The notes beneath the pieces are model-generated. The model searched no databases. It saw nothing but the letters and a program-made list of their open reading frames with translations, and had not been told where the DNA came from. From Thalassobaculum sp965228445 (GTDB taxonomy: Bacteria > Pseudomonadota > Alphaproteobacteria > Thalassobaculales > Thalassobaculaceae), in assembly GCA_965228445.1 (NCBI GenBank), contig OZ245813.1:620001-684000 (forward strand): a DNA stretch of 64,000 nt. The letters are read 5' to 3'. The position numbers and the translations under genes were made by a program. This document shows positions 35,846-44,362 of this stretch, one piece after another. Position 1 is the stretch's first letter. Every line of letters begins with the position of its first letter.

Positions 35846-37099
35846 ATGCACAAGACCGGCTCCACGATAGGCTGGGCCGCTCTCGGCGTGCTCGCCCTCT
35901 GCTTTCTGCTGAACGCCCTGGCCCGCGGGGCGGGAGAGACCTACGCGGTCTTCCTGCTGCCGATCGGCGAGGAGACCGGCTGGGACCGGGCCGACCTGAC
36001 CTCGGTCTATTCGGTCTACATGCTGGCCAACGGCCTGGCCTCGCCCTTCGTCGGCGCGGCGTTCGACCGGTTCGGCGGACGGGCGCTCTACGTCTTCGGG
36101 CTGCTCGCCCTGGGCGGCGGCTTCTGGCTCGCCGGCCGGATGGAGCATCTGTGGCATCTCTCGGTCACGGTCGGAATCTTGGGCGGCCTCGGCATCGCCT
36201 CGCTCGGCATGGTCCCGGGCTCGATCCTGATCAGCCGCTGGTTCGACGCCCGCATGGGTACCGCCATGGCCATCGCCTCCGCCGGGCTCGGCACCGGCAC
36301 GCTGGTGCTGGCGCCGCTGGCCCAGGTGATGGTGGACAGCGTCGGCTGGCGCGGCGGCTACGGGCTGATCGGCGGCACGGTTCTGCTGCTCGCCGTTCCG
36401 GTGGCGCTGCTGCCCTGGGGGCGGATCACGGCCGGGGTGGTGCGCCGCGGCGTCCCGGCGAGCGCGGGGCTGCCGAGCGAGGGCATCGCCCGGGCGATCC
36501 GCACCCGGCCGTTCTGGGCGCTGTTCCTCGCCTTCTTCGGCACGGCGGTCGGCGGTTACGGCGTCGCCCTGCAGACCGTGGCCTATCTGGTGGAGGAGGG
36601 CTTCGCGCCGATCGAGGCCGCCAGCGCCTTCGGCTTCGCCGGCATGCTGTCGATCTTCGGCATGCTGGTGGTGGGTGCGGCCGCCGACCGCTACGGCAAC
36701 CGGGTGACGGTCAGCGTCAGCTACATCTCCACAATCGTGGGCATCGTGTCGCTTGCCCTGGTCCAGGTGCATCCGGGCTTCGCCTTCGTCGTCGGCTTCG
36801 TGATCTTCTTCGGCGGCTCCATGGGCGCGCGGGGGCCGATCATCTCGACCCTGTCAGCGACCATCTTCAGCGGCCGGGGCATCGGCGCGATCTACGGGAC
36901 GATCACCACGGGGCAGGGGCTGGGCGCGGCGATCGGCACCTGGCTCGCCGGCTTTCTGCACGACGTCACCGGCGGCTACACGGCCGGTTTCATGGTGTCC
37001 AGCGGCTTCATGCTGGCGGCGATGACCGTCTTCTGGGTGGTGCCGGAGCTGGCGGTCCGGCGCGGGGCGATGGCCGCGCGGGACCGAGATCAGTCGTAA
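35846..37099 (+). CDS. MFS transporter
   Basis: A 417-residue Major Facilitator carrier with 12 predicted helices. NALARGAGETYAVFLLPIGE and ETGWDRADLTSVYSVYML are typical of the monocarboxylate/oxalate-formate-like branch; the loop 2-3 motif is AAFDRFGGRALYVFGLLAL and its second-half counterpart VGAAADRYGNRVTVSVS. GSMGARGPIISTLSATIFSG and the helix 11 region fit the same group. The last 10 bases overlap the end of the convergent PAS_5 gene. A single gene; substrate unknown, a monocarboxylate being plausible. Confidence 0.9.
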   Translation: MHKTGSTIGWAALGVLALCFLLNALARGAGETYAVFLLPIGEETGWDRADLTSVYSVYMLANGLASPFVGAAFDRFGGRALYVFGLLALGGGFWLAGRMEHLWHLSVTVGILGGLGIASLGMVPGSILISRWFDARMGTAMAIASAGLGTGTLVLAPLAQVMVDSVGWRGGYGLIGGTVLLLAVPVALLPWGRITAGVVRRGVPASAGLPSEGIARAIRTRPFWALFLAFFGTAVGGYGVALQTVAYLVEEGFAPIEAASAFGFAGMLSIFGMLVVGAAADRYGNRVTVSVSYISTIVGIVSLALVQVHPGFAFVVGFVIFFGGSMGARGPIISTLSATIFSGRGIGAIYGTITTGQGLGAAIGTWLAGFLHDVTGGYTAGFMVSSGFMLAAMTVFWVVPELAVRRGAMAARDRDQS

Positions 37100-37560
37100 T
37101 GGGCGACCGCCATGAGCATGTCGATGGTCACTCCGTCGGCGGCCAGCGGCAGGACCAGGGAGTGCAGGGTGCGGTATGAGCGGCCGGTATTGCCGAGGTC
37201 GTCGCGCAGGATCTGCGGCTCGCCGTCCCGCACCACCTGATCCAGCACCCGGTGGACCCGGGCCCGGCGGGCCTCGTCGTAAAGTTCCTCGAACCAGCGC
37301 CCGGTCCCGTCCCGGTTGCGCATGTCGACGATGCCGGTGCCGACCAGCCGGTGCCGGTAGCTCAGCTTCCCGCCGGGTCGGTGCACCTCGATCAGGTTGA
37401 TCCAGGGCAGCAGCGTGCGCGGCATCTCCAGCGGATCGATATCCCGCCGCGAGGGCAGCAGGCCACGGCCGGGCTTGCGGGCCAGCCAATAGGAATAGGC
37501 GGCCACATGGGCAGGTGCTGTCAGATCCAGCTCGGCGGGCCAGTTTCGGTCGCCATCCAT
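37090..37560 (-). CDS. PAS_5-type sensory domain protein (second copy)
   Basis: A 156-residue single-domain protein of the same type as the one at 13029-13550, but clearly diverged. AHVAAYSYWLARKPGRGLLP corresponds to the LFGYWSRA segment, PLEMPRTLLPWINLIEVH to the first strand, and SYRHRLVGTGIVDMRNRDGT to the core RYRLIGT block, followed by GRSYRTLHSLVLPLAADG. No output domain. MDGDRNWPAEL at 37560 is the preferred start, with GGAA eight bases upstream; an in-frame ATG at 37689 lies in AT-rich DNA that looks non-coding. It converges with the MFS gene and overlaps its end by 10 bases. Confidence 0.75.
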   Translation of the reverse strand: MDGDRNWPAELDLTAPAHVAAYSYWLARKPGRGLLPSRRDIDPLEMPRTLLPWINLIEVHRPGGKLSYRHRLVGTGIVDMRNRDGTGRWFEELYDEARRARVHRVLDQVVRDGEPQILRDDLGNTGRSYRTLHSLVLPLAADGVTIDMLMAVAHYD

Positions 37561-37800
37561 TGCAGGGTTCCGTGCCAAGTCACTCTGAGCCAAGGGCTGA
37601 CATACGACGGTATGCAGAAGTCGCGCGTCAACTGAAGTTTGTGAGTTATCACACACCCTATGATAATTTTCGCAATTCCGAAAGTTCATCGCGCACCAGG
37701 ATCGGTGAGTTGATCGGGCCGCGGGACTGGGTCACGCTGCCGGTCCAGCCTCGTGCTCCCGCCTCGACAGCCCGTCTGACCGTTTTTCCGGAGTCGTCCC

Positions 37801-39255
37801 ATGACCGACATCGCCTTCGCGCCCGCGCATGAACTCGCCGCCAAGATCCGCTCCAAGGAGATCGGGTCGCGGGAACTGCTGGAGCACTATCTGGCGCGGG
37901 TCGAGAAGTACAATCCGCCGCTGAACGCCATCATCGCCACCGATTACGACGGGGCGCGCAAGGCGGCCGACGCGGCCGACGCCGCTCTTGCCAAGGGCGA
38001 GATCTCCGGGCCGCTACACGGCGTGCCGATGACCTTCAAGGAGAGCTATGACGCGGTCCACATGCCCACCACCTGGGGGCTGGAGCGCCTGGCGGAGAAC
38101 GTGCCCGAGGTCGACAGCGTGCCGGTTGCGCGGATGAAGGCGGCCGGCGCGGTGGTGTTCGGCAAGACCAACGTGCCGGTCATGCTGGCCGACTGGCAGA
38201 GCTTCAATCCGGTCTACGGCTCCACCAACAACCCCTGGGACCTGAGCCGCACGCCGGGCGGGTCGTCCGGCGGGTCGGCGGCGGCGCTGGCGGCCGGGCT
38301 GACGGGACTGGAGGCCGGCTCGGATATCGGCGCTTCCATTCGCAACCCGGCGCATTACTGCGGCGTCTACGGCCACAAGCCGACCTGGGGCATCCTGCCG
38401 CCGCGCGGCCATGCCCTGCCCGGGACCATCACCCCGGCCGACATCTCGGTGATCGGCCCGCTCGCCCGCTCGGCGGAGGACCTGGACATCTCGCTTGACG
38501 TGATGGCCGGGCCGCACGGCCTGGACGCCGCCTGCTGGAGCCTCAACCTGCCGCAGGCCCCCCAGCGCGCGCCGGGCGACTTCAAGGTCGCGGTGGTGCT
38601 GGAGGACCAGAACGTCGACCAGGACACGGTCCTTACCGACGCCCTGCAGAAGGCGATCGAGGCGCTCGCCGCCAAGGGGATGACGGTGGTGTCCGGCGCC
38701 AAGCCGGCCTTCGACACCAAGGAGGCGCACAGCGTCTATATCCGCCTGCTACGCGCCGCCACCTCCGGCCGGGTCAACGATGAGGAGATGGCGCAGCAGC
38801 ACGCGCTGCTGGCCGAACTGGGCGAGGACGACGACAGCTACATCGCCGAGATGGCCCGCGGGAACACCATGCTGCACCGGGACTGGATCAAGCTGAACAA
38901 CCGGCGCAACCAGATGCGCGAGACCTGGCAGGACCTGTTCGAGGAGGTCGACCTGCTGCTCTGCCCGATCGCCTCGAGCACGGCCTTCCCGCACGATCAG
39001 GAGGGGGAGCGCATCCACCGCAAGATCGTGGTGAACAACAAGAAGGTCCATGTGACCGACCAGCTGTTCTGGGCCGGCTATACCGGGGCGTTCCACCTGC
39101 CGAGCACGGTGGCGCCGGTCGGCCTGGCCAGCGACGGGCTGCCGGTCGGCCTGCAGATCGTCGCGCCGCACGGCCACGACAAGCGGGCGATCGCCTTCGC
39201 CAAGATGATGGAGCGCGAGATCGGCGGCTTCATCGCCCCGAAGGGGTATGAGTAA
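37801..39255 (+). CDS. Amidase-signature hydrolase
   Basis: A 484-residue amidase of the Ser-cisSer-Lys class. The catalytic lysine is in HGVPMTFKESYD (Lys80), the glycine/serine-rich signature in TPGGSSGGSAAALAAGL (serines about 155-156), and the nucleophile in GSDIGASIRNPAHYCG (Ser179), followed by GVYGHKPTWGILPPRG. The family hydrolyses carboxamides or acts in tRNA amidation; the absence of gatC or gatB nearby and the length favour a catabolic amidase. ATG at 37801. The stop codon falls in the first unit of a 14-bp tandem repeat. Confidence 0.94.
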   Translation: MTDIAFAPAHELAAKIRSKEIGSRELLEHYLARVEKYNPPLNAIIATDYDGARKAADAADAALAKGEISGPLHGVPMTFKESYDAVHMPTTWGLERLAENVPEVDSVPVARMKAAGAVVFGKTNVPVMLADWQSFNPVYGSTNNPWDLSRTPGGSSGGSAAALAAGLTGLEAGSDIGASIRNPAHYCGVYGHKPTWGILPPRGHALPGTITPADISVIGPLARSAEDLDISLDVMAGPHGLDAACWSLNLPQAPQRAPGDFKVAVVLEDQNVDQDTVLTDALQKAIEALAAKGMTVVSGAKPAFDTKEAHSVYIRLLRAATSGRVNDEEMAQQHALLAELGEDDDSYIAEMARGNTMLHRDWIKLNNRRNQMRETWQDLFEEVDLLLCPIASSTAFPHDQEGERIHRKIVVNNKKVHVTDQLFWAGYTGAFHLPSTVAPVGLASDGLPVGLQIVAPHGHDKRAIAFAKMMEREIGGFIAPKGYE

Positions 39256-39320
39256 GCCGGCGCGACTAGGGGCGCGGGACTAGGGGCGCGGGAGTAAGGC
39301 TGCGGGAGTAAGCCGGGCGG
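39250..39320. repeat. 14-bp tandem repeat array starting on the amidase stop codon
   Basis: Units starting at 39250, 39264, 39278, 39292 and 39306: GAGTAAGCCGGCGC, GACTAGGGGCGCGG (twice), GAGTAAGGCTGCGG, GAGTAAGCCGGGCGG. The first unit contains the TAA stop of the amidase (39253-39255). Every unit carries a TAA or TAG. Confidence 0.85.
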
Positions 39321-39326
39321 GCCGGG

Positions 39327-39785
39327 TCAGTCGAGCCGGTCCGGCAGGCCGCGGCCGTTGTTCCACCAGCGGTTCGGGTTGTCGCTGGCCGGGTCGTAAG
39401 CCGCCCGGCTGGCCCAGTCCTCGCGCAGGAAGATCACCGGTTCCTCGTAGTGGTGGACGTGCAGGATCGCGTCCATGACCGCCGCCAGAACGCTCGGATC
39501 GCGCTCGATGGAGATCTTCAGCTCGACCATCGGATAGGTCTCCGTGGAGCCGGCCTCGAAACCCGCCACATGGGTGGTGGTGGTGGAGCCGGGCTCGGGC
39601 TGCGCCGTCTCCCGTCCGACCGCCGAGATGCTGGCATTGCGCCGGTACCGCCCGAAGCTCAGCGGGTGCACCTGCATCACCGCGTCGAGAATGCGGTCGG
39701 TATCCTGCGGCAGCGTCTGGATCTCCAGCGTCCAGACCGGCACGAAGCGGCCCGACGCCGCGCGGTAGTCGGAAAGATCGGTCAT
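39327..39785 (-). CDS. Small NIF3-N-terminal/YqfO-like domain protein
   Basis: A 152-residue protein similar in pattern to the stand-alone YqfO/COG3323 domain (CutA-like ferredoxin fold). The diagnostic part is near the C-terminus: SVLAAVMDAILHVHHYEEPV followed by IFLREDWASRAAYDP, where H-x-YEEP matches the family. The N-terminus FVPVWTLEIQTLPQDTDRIL contains the first strand. The middle (YRRNASISAVGRETAQPEPG) is flexible. Function of the stand-alone domain is not known; metal or small-molecule binding is suggested by the fold. Divergent from the LysE-type gene; the two start codons are 94 bases apart. Confidence 0.7.
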   Translation of the reverse strand: MTDLSDYRAASGRFVPVWTLEIQTLPQDTDRILDAVMQVHPLSFGRYRRNASISAVGRETAQPEPGSTTTTHVAGFEAGSTETYPMVELKISIERDPSVLAAVMDAILHVHHYEEPVIFLREDWASRAAYDPASDNPNRWWNNGRGLPDRLD

Positions 39786-39879
39786 CGCGGGGGGCCTCCG
39801 GAAATAATTTGTTCGCTATTTGTTCCGTTTTGGGGCATGATGTCAACCGGTGCAGGCAACCCCACGACCGGAGGCTCCC

Positions 39880-40500
39880 ATGGATGGCGATCTGTCGAAC
39901 CTGATGCTCGCGCTCGGGATCTTCGCCCTGGGGTTCGTGAGTATCGGGCCGAACATCCTGGCCATCATCGGCACCTCGATGGAGCGCGGCCGGGCGCAGG
40001 GCGTGCGGCTGGCGCTGGGCGTCGGCACCGGTTCCGGCATTTGGGCGACCCTGACCGTCGCCGGGCTGACGGCGCTGATCGCCGCCTATGCCGAGGTGAT
40101 CCTGGTGTTGAAGATCTTCGGCGCGGCGTATCTGCTGTGGCTGGCCTGGCGGGCCTTCCGCTCGGCGGCCACGGCTGAGGCGGATGTCCGGCCGCGGTCG
40201 GCCCAGGGGCGCAACCTCTACGCCCACGGACTGCTCATCCAGATGACCAACCCGAAGGCGGCCCTGCATTGGGTGGCGATCGTCGGTCTCGGGCTCGGCG
40301 CCGACGCTCCGCTCTGGATGGGACTGACCCTGATCGGGACGACGACCCTGCTGTCGATCGCCGGCCACCTGGCCTATGCGGTGACCTTCTCGACCCGGCC
40401 CGTGGTGCTGTTCTACCGCCGGGCGCGGCGCTGGATCGACGGCGCGCTCGGCGTGTTCTTCACCGTCGCGGCCTACGAGGTCGCGACCTACCGGGGGTGA
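39880..40500 (+). CDS. LysE-family amino-acid exporter
   Basis: A 206-residue inner-membrane protein of the LysE/RhtB family with about six helices. NLMLALGIFALGFVSIGPNI (helix 1 with the family SIGPN variant of PGP), the RGRAQGVRLALGVGTGSGIW segment, IFGAAYLLWLAWRAFRS (helix 3), and NPKAALHWVAIVGLGLG are family landmarks. GGAGG lies five bases before the ATG at 39880. Exports a small amino acid or related solute; substrate not known. Confidence 0.92.
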   Translation: MDGDLSNLMLALGIFALGFVSIGPNILAIIGTSMERGRAQGVRLALGVGTGSGIWATLTVAGLTALIAAYAEVILVLKIFGAAYLLWLAWRAFRSAATAEADVRPRSAQGRNLYAHGLLIQMTNPKAALHWVAIVGLGLGADAPLWMGLTLIGTTTLLSIAGHLAYAVTFSTRPVVLFYRRARRWIDGALGVFFTVAAYEVATYRG

Positions 40501-40582
40501 GCCGGGCCGGTCGGCCGGACGCCAGGCCAGCCCGGCGCCCGGTCCCTCAACGCGCGCTGCCCCGGCGCCCGGTTCAGCCGGT

Positions 40583-42421
40583 TCAGCCCAGGGCCCGCTC
40601 CAGATCGGCGATGATGTCCTCGGCGGTCTCCAGGCCGATGGAGAGGCGGATGACGTCGTCGCCGGCCCCCGCCGCGGTCCGCTGCTCCTCGGTGAGCTGG
40701 CGGTGGGTGGTGCTGGCCGGGTGCAGGATCAGCGAGCGGGTGTCGCCGATATTGGCCAGATGCGACAGCAGGCGGCAGCGCTCCACCACCGCCATGCCGG
40801 CCTCGTAGCCGCCCGTCACCCCGAAGGTGAAGACCGAGCCGGCGCCCTTGGGCAGGTAGCGCTCGGCGAGCTGTTTGTATGTGTTGCCCTTCAGGCCCGC
40901 GTAGCTGACCCAGGCGACCTTGTCGTGCGCCTCCAGCCATTCCGCCACCTTCTGGGCGTTGGCGACATGGCGTTCCATGCGCAGGGCCAGGGTCTCGATG
41001 CCGGTGATGGTCAGATAGGCGTTCATCGGCGCCATGGTCGGCCCGAGGTCGCGCAGGCCGACGGCGTGGCCGTAGGTGGTGAAGGCGAGGTCGCCGAAGG
41101 TCTCGTAGAAGGTCAGCCCGTGATAGGCCGGCTCCGGCTGGGACAGGGACGGGAACTTGTCGTTCTGCGACCAGTCGAAGGTGCCGCTGTCGACAACCGC
41201 CCCGCCCATGGCGTTGCCGTGACCGGACAGGAACTTGGTCGTGGAATGCACCACCAGATCCGCACCATGCTCGATCGGCCGGCACAGGTAGGGGGTGGCC
41301 ATGGTGTTGTCGATGATCAGCGGCACGCCAGCCTCCTCGGCGATCCGCGCCAGGGCCGCGATGTCGGTGATCACGCCGCCCGGATTGGCGAGGCTTTCGG
41401 CGAAGATCGCCTTGCACTTGTCCTGCATGGCGGCCGCGCGCACCGCGTCCAGGTCCTCGGCATCGACGAAGTCGCAGTGCCAGTCGAACTTCTGGAAGGT
41501 GCGGCCGAACTGGGTGATCGAGCCGCCGTAGAGCCGGCGCGAGGCGACGAACCGGTCGCCCGGGCTCATCAGCGCGAACAGCGCCAGCATCTGGGCGGAA
41601 TGGCCGGACGCCGTGCAGGTGGTGCCGCGCCCGCCTTCCAGCGCCGCGATCCGCTCCTCCAGCACCGCGACGGTCGGGTTCGACAGGCGCGAGTAGATGT
41701 TGCCGAAGGTCTGCAGGTTGAACAGCGAGGCGGCGTGGTCGGCGTCGTCGAACACGTAGGCGGTGGTCTGGTAGATCGGCGTGCCGCGGGCGCCGGTCGC
41801 CGGATCGGGCGAGGCGCCGGAATGCACCGCCATGGTCTCGAAACCCTTGGGGATGAAGCCGTCGCCCACGTCGCTCTGCTTCGACACCTTGTCGGCGCGG
41901 CCCGGCATGCGGCGCTTGGCGGAGATCACCCGGCTGTTGAATCCGTGCCAGCCGAGCTCGCCGAACAGGCGGGAGAACTCGATCTTCGGGCAGCGGTCCA
42001 TGATCACGGTCAGGCCGGCGGCCTCGGCCCGGTCGGCGGCCTCGTCGTTGCGCACGCCGAGCTGCATCCACAGCACCTTGGCCCCGTGCGCGATGGCGGC
42101 ATCGGCGATCGGCCCGGCGGCGGCGGAGTTGCGGAACACGTCGACCATGTCGACGGTCTCCGGCAGGTCGGAGAGGTCGGCATAGGCCTTCTCGCCCAGG
42201 ATCTCGCCGCCGGCACCGGCCACCTTGGGGTTCACCGGATAGACCTTGTAGCCCTTCTGCTGCAGGTACTTCATGGCGAAGTAGGAGGGCCGGTTCCAGT
42301 TGTCCGACGCGCCGACCATGGCGATGGTCTTCACGTCGCGCAGGATGTCGCGGATCAGGTCGTCGTCATACACGAGCCCGCCATTGGCGTCGGTCGCGCG
42401 CTTAGGGTCGATTTCGGCCAT
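40583..42421 (-). CDS. Fusion of CoA-binding domain (YccU-like) with O-acetylhomoserine sulfhydrylase (MetY-like)
   Basis: A 612-residue two-domain protein. Residues about 20-150 form a Rossmann-type CoA-binding domain: IRDILRDVKTIAMVGASDNW, VYPVNPKVAGAGGEILGEKA and HGAKVLWMQLGVRNDEAADR. After a linker (about 165-190), a complete Cys/Met-metabolism PLP enzyme follows: GFETMAVHSGASPDPATGAR, QTTAYVFDDADHAASLF, YSRLSNPTVAVLEERIAALE, and the PLP lysine in LVVHSTTKFLSGHG (Lys396). MetY-type enzymes make homocysteine from O-acetylhomoserine and sulfide. The two parts are normally separate genes; the role of the CoA-binding domain may be sensing or channelling of acyl-CoA/CoA linked to homoserine acetylation, which is inference. 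It starts four bases after the enoyl-CoA hydratase stop. Confidence 0.93.
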   Translation of the reverse strand: MAEIDPKRATDANGGLVYDDDLIRDILRDVKTIAMVGASDNWNRPSYFAMKYLQQKGYKVYPVNPKVAGAGGEILGEKAYADLSDLPETVDMVDVFRNSAAAGPIADAAIAHGAKVLWMQLGVRNDEAADRAEAAGLTVIMDRCPKIEFSRLFGELGWHGFNSRVISAKRRMPGRADKVSKQSDVGDGFIPKGFETMAVHSGASPDPATGARGTPIYQTTAYVFDDADHAASLFNLQTFGNIYSRLSNPTVAVLEERIAALEGGRGTTCTASGHSAQMLALFALMSPGDRFVASRRLYGGSITQFGRTFQKFDWHCDFVDAEDLDAVRAAAMQDKCKAIFAESLANPGGVITDIAALARIAEEAGVPLIIDNTMATPYLCRPIEHGADLVVHSTTKFLSGHGNAMGGAVVDSGTFDWSQNDKFPSLSQPEPAYHGLTFYETFGDLAFTTYGHAVGLRDLGPTMAPMNAYLTITGIETLALRMERHVANAQKVAEWLEAHDKVAWVSYAGLKGNTYKQLAERYLPKGAGSVFTFGVTGGYEAGMAVVERCRLLSHLANIGDTRSLILHPASTTHRQLTEEQRTAAGAGDDVIRLSIGLETAEDIIADLERALG

Positions 42422-42425
42422 GGGG

Positions 42426-43238
42426 TTATTCTCCCTTCCAGACGGGGGCGCGCTTCTCGATGAAGGCGTCGATGCCTTCCCGGGCGTCGCGGGCGAGCAT
42501 GTTGCGGGTCATCACGGCACTGGCATAGGCGTAGGCGTCCTCCATCGGCTGCTCGAGCTGCCGGTAGAACGCTTCCTTGCCGATGGTCAGCGTGAGCGGG
42601 GATTTCGAGGTGATCCTGGCGGTCAGCGCGTCCACCGCGGCGTCGAGCTCCTCGGCCGGGACGACCGTGTTCAGCAGACCGGCGGCTTCGGCGGTGGCGG
42701 CGTCCAGCGGCTCGCCGGTCACCAGCATCTCCATCATCTTCTTGCGGCCGACATTGCGGCTGATCGCGACCATCGGGGTCGAGCAGAACAGGCCGATATT
42801 GACGCCCGGCGTGGCGAACTTGGCGGTGTCGGCGGCGACGGCGAGATCGCAGGCGGCGACCAGCTGGCAGCCGGCGGCCGTGGCCATGGCATGGACCCTG
42901 GCGATCACGATCTGCGGCAGGCGGTTGATCGCCATCATCAGCTCGGAGCACTGCTCGAACAGGGCCCGGAAAAACGGCTCGCCGTCGTTCTCGCGCACCT
43001 CCTTCAGGTCGTGACCGGCGCAGAAGGCGGGCCCGGCGGCGGCCAGCACCACGACCTTGACCGTGCGGTCGCCGGCGATCGCGGCCAGCTCGCGCTGCAG
43101 CTCGGCCATCAGGGCGCGCGACAGGGCGTTGCGCTGCTTCGGCCGGTTCAGGGTCAGGGTGGCGACGCCGTCGCGGTCCTCGCGGACCAGGATCGGCAGG
43201 GCGTCGGTGTCCGGCGTCTCAGCCTGGGGCAGAGCCAT
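42426..43238 (-). CDS. Enoyl-CoA hydratase/isomerase-family protein
   Basis: A 270-residue crotonase-fold protein. The oxyanion-hole segments are PAFCAGHDLKEVREND and HAMATAAGCQLVAACDLAVA; TPGVNIGLFCSTPMVAISRN replaces the usual PE-x-G-x3-G and lacks the canonical glutamate there, so classical hydratase activity is not assured. The pattern resembles the ECHDC3-like group of crotonases. AGGGAGACAG precedes the ATG at 43238 (MALPQAETP); an upstream extension to 43310 is not favoured. Transcribed upstream of the CoA-binding/MetY fusion with a four-base gap, so the pair forms an operon. Confidence 0.9.
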   Translation of the reverse strand: MALPQAETPDTDALPILVREDRDGVATLTLNRPKQRNALSRALMAELQRELAAIAGDRTVKVVVLAAAGPAFCAGHDLKEVRENDGEPFFRALFEQCSELMMAINRLPQIVIARVHAMATAAGCQLVAACDLAVAADTAKFATPGVNIGLFCSTPMVAISRNVGRKKMMEMLVTGEPLDAATAEAAGLLNTVVPAEELDAAVDALTARITSKSPLTLTIGKEAFYRQLEQPMEDAYAYASAVMTRNMLARDAREGIDAFIEKRAPVWKGE

Positions 43239-43349
43239 GGCTGTCTCCCTCGATACGGTCTGTGGTGATTTTCTTTTGTCCCACAATGCGCCCGCGGGAC
43301 CGAAATTCAAGGGGGCTTTCCCCTGAACGTCGATCCCGGGAGTCGATCC

Positions 43350-44288
43350 CTAGCGCACGTCCAGCAGCAGCAGCACCCCGGCCACGGTGACGACCGACAG
43401 GCCGGTGGAGATCAGGATCGCGGTGGTCGACTGGGCGATGGCCGACTGGTAGCGCTGGGCCATCAGGTAGACGTTGATCCCGACCGGCAGGGAGGCCAGC
43501 AGCACCGCCACGTCGCGCCACAGGGGCTCGACCTGGAACACATGGGTCGCCAGCACCCAGACCAGCAGCGGGTGCAGGGCCAGCTTCAGCGCCGTGCCGA
43601 CCGCCGCCTGCTGCACCGCGCCGGCGATCCGGTAGGCGGCGATGGACGCGCCCATGGCGAAGACGGCGCAGGGCAGGGCGGCCCGGCCGAGCGTGCCGGT
43701 CAGGGTGTCGACGAAGCCCGGCAGCGTCAGCCCCAGCAGGTTGACCAGCACCCCCAGCAGCAGGGCGATGATGATCGGGTTGGTCACCAGCCCCTTGGCG
43801 ACGTTGACCGGCAGCCGCCGCATCTCCTGCCGCGCGCCGACGCCGATCTCGGCCTGGATCGTGACCACCGAGAGCAGCTGCCAGGAATGGAAGGCGATGA
43901 TCAGGAACAGCGGCAAGGTGGCGGTGTCGCCGAAGGTCGTCAGTACCAGCGGCACGCCGAGCATGACCGTATTGGAGAAGGCGCCGGTCATGCCGGCGAT
44001 GGCGGGCTCGGCGCCGCCGCCCCGGAAGACGAACCGGTTGATCAGCGTGCCGGCGGTCCAGGCGATATAGCCGCCGCCGAAATACGAGATCAGGTAGCCC
44101 CACTGGATCGTCTCCGGCAGCTCCGTCGTCGCCATGGTGCGGAACAGCATGGCGGGAATCGCGTAGTCGAAGACGAAGCGCGACAGGCCCTTGGTCGCGT
44201 CGTGCGGGAACAGGCCCGTGCGGGCGGCGCCGTAGCCGATGGCCACGATGCCGAAGACCGGCACGATGATCTCGAGAAGGATCTCCAT
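43350..44288 (-). CDS. AEC-family (auxin efflux carrier-like) transporter, copy 1
   Basis: A 312-residue inner-membrane carrier with about ten helices in two inverted halves. FGIVAIGYGAARTGLFPHDA (end of helix 1) and LSRFVFDYAIPAMLFRTMAT (helix 2 with the conserved N/D-x-x-P region) are typical; the mid-part GMTGAFSNTVMLGVPLVLTT carries the FxNxxxxGxP motif of the family. Substrates in bacteria include malonate and other dicarboxylates. It has the same length and very similar sequence as the gene just upstream (44363-45301), from which it is separated by 74 bases: a tandem duplication. Confidence 0.92.
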   Translation of the reverse strand: MEILLEIIVPVFGIVAIGYGAARTGLFPHDATKGLSRFVFDYAIPAMLFRTMATTELPETIQWGYLISYFGGGYIAWTAGTLINRFVFRGGGAEPAIAGMTGAFSNTVMLGVPLVLTTFGDTATLPLFLIIAFHSWQLLSVVTIQAEIGVGARQEMRRLPVNVAKGLVTNPIIIALLLGVLVNLLGLTLPGFVDTLTGTLGRAALPCAVFAMGASIAAYRIAGAVQQAAVGTALKLALHPLLVWVLATHVFQVEPLWRDVAVLLASLPVGINVYLMAQRYQSAIAQSTTAILISTGLSVVTVAGVLLLLDVR

Positions 44289-44362
44289 GCCATGGGATTA
44301 AGCCCGGCGGGGCGGCAACGCCAGAGGGTAATCGCGTCGTCGCCACCCGGCCGGCGCGGAGT

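Noticed and set aside
40703..42463. Plus-strand 586-codon frame opposite the CoA-binding/MetY fusion
   Set aside because: Antisense shadow; the minus strand carries both domains and the PLP lysine.
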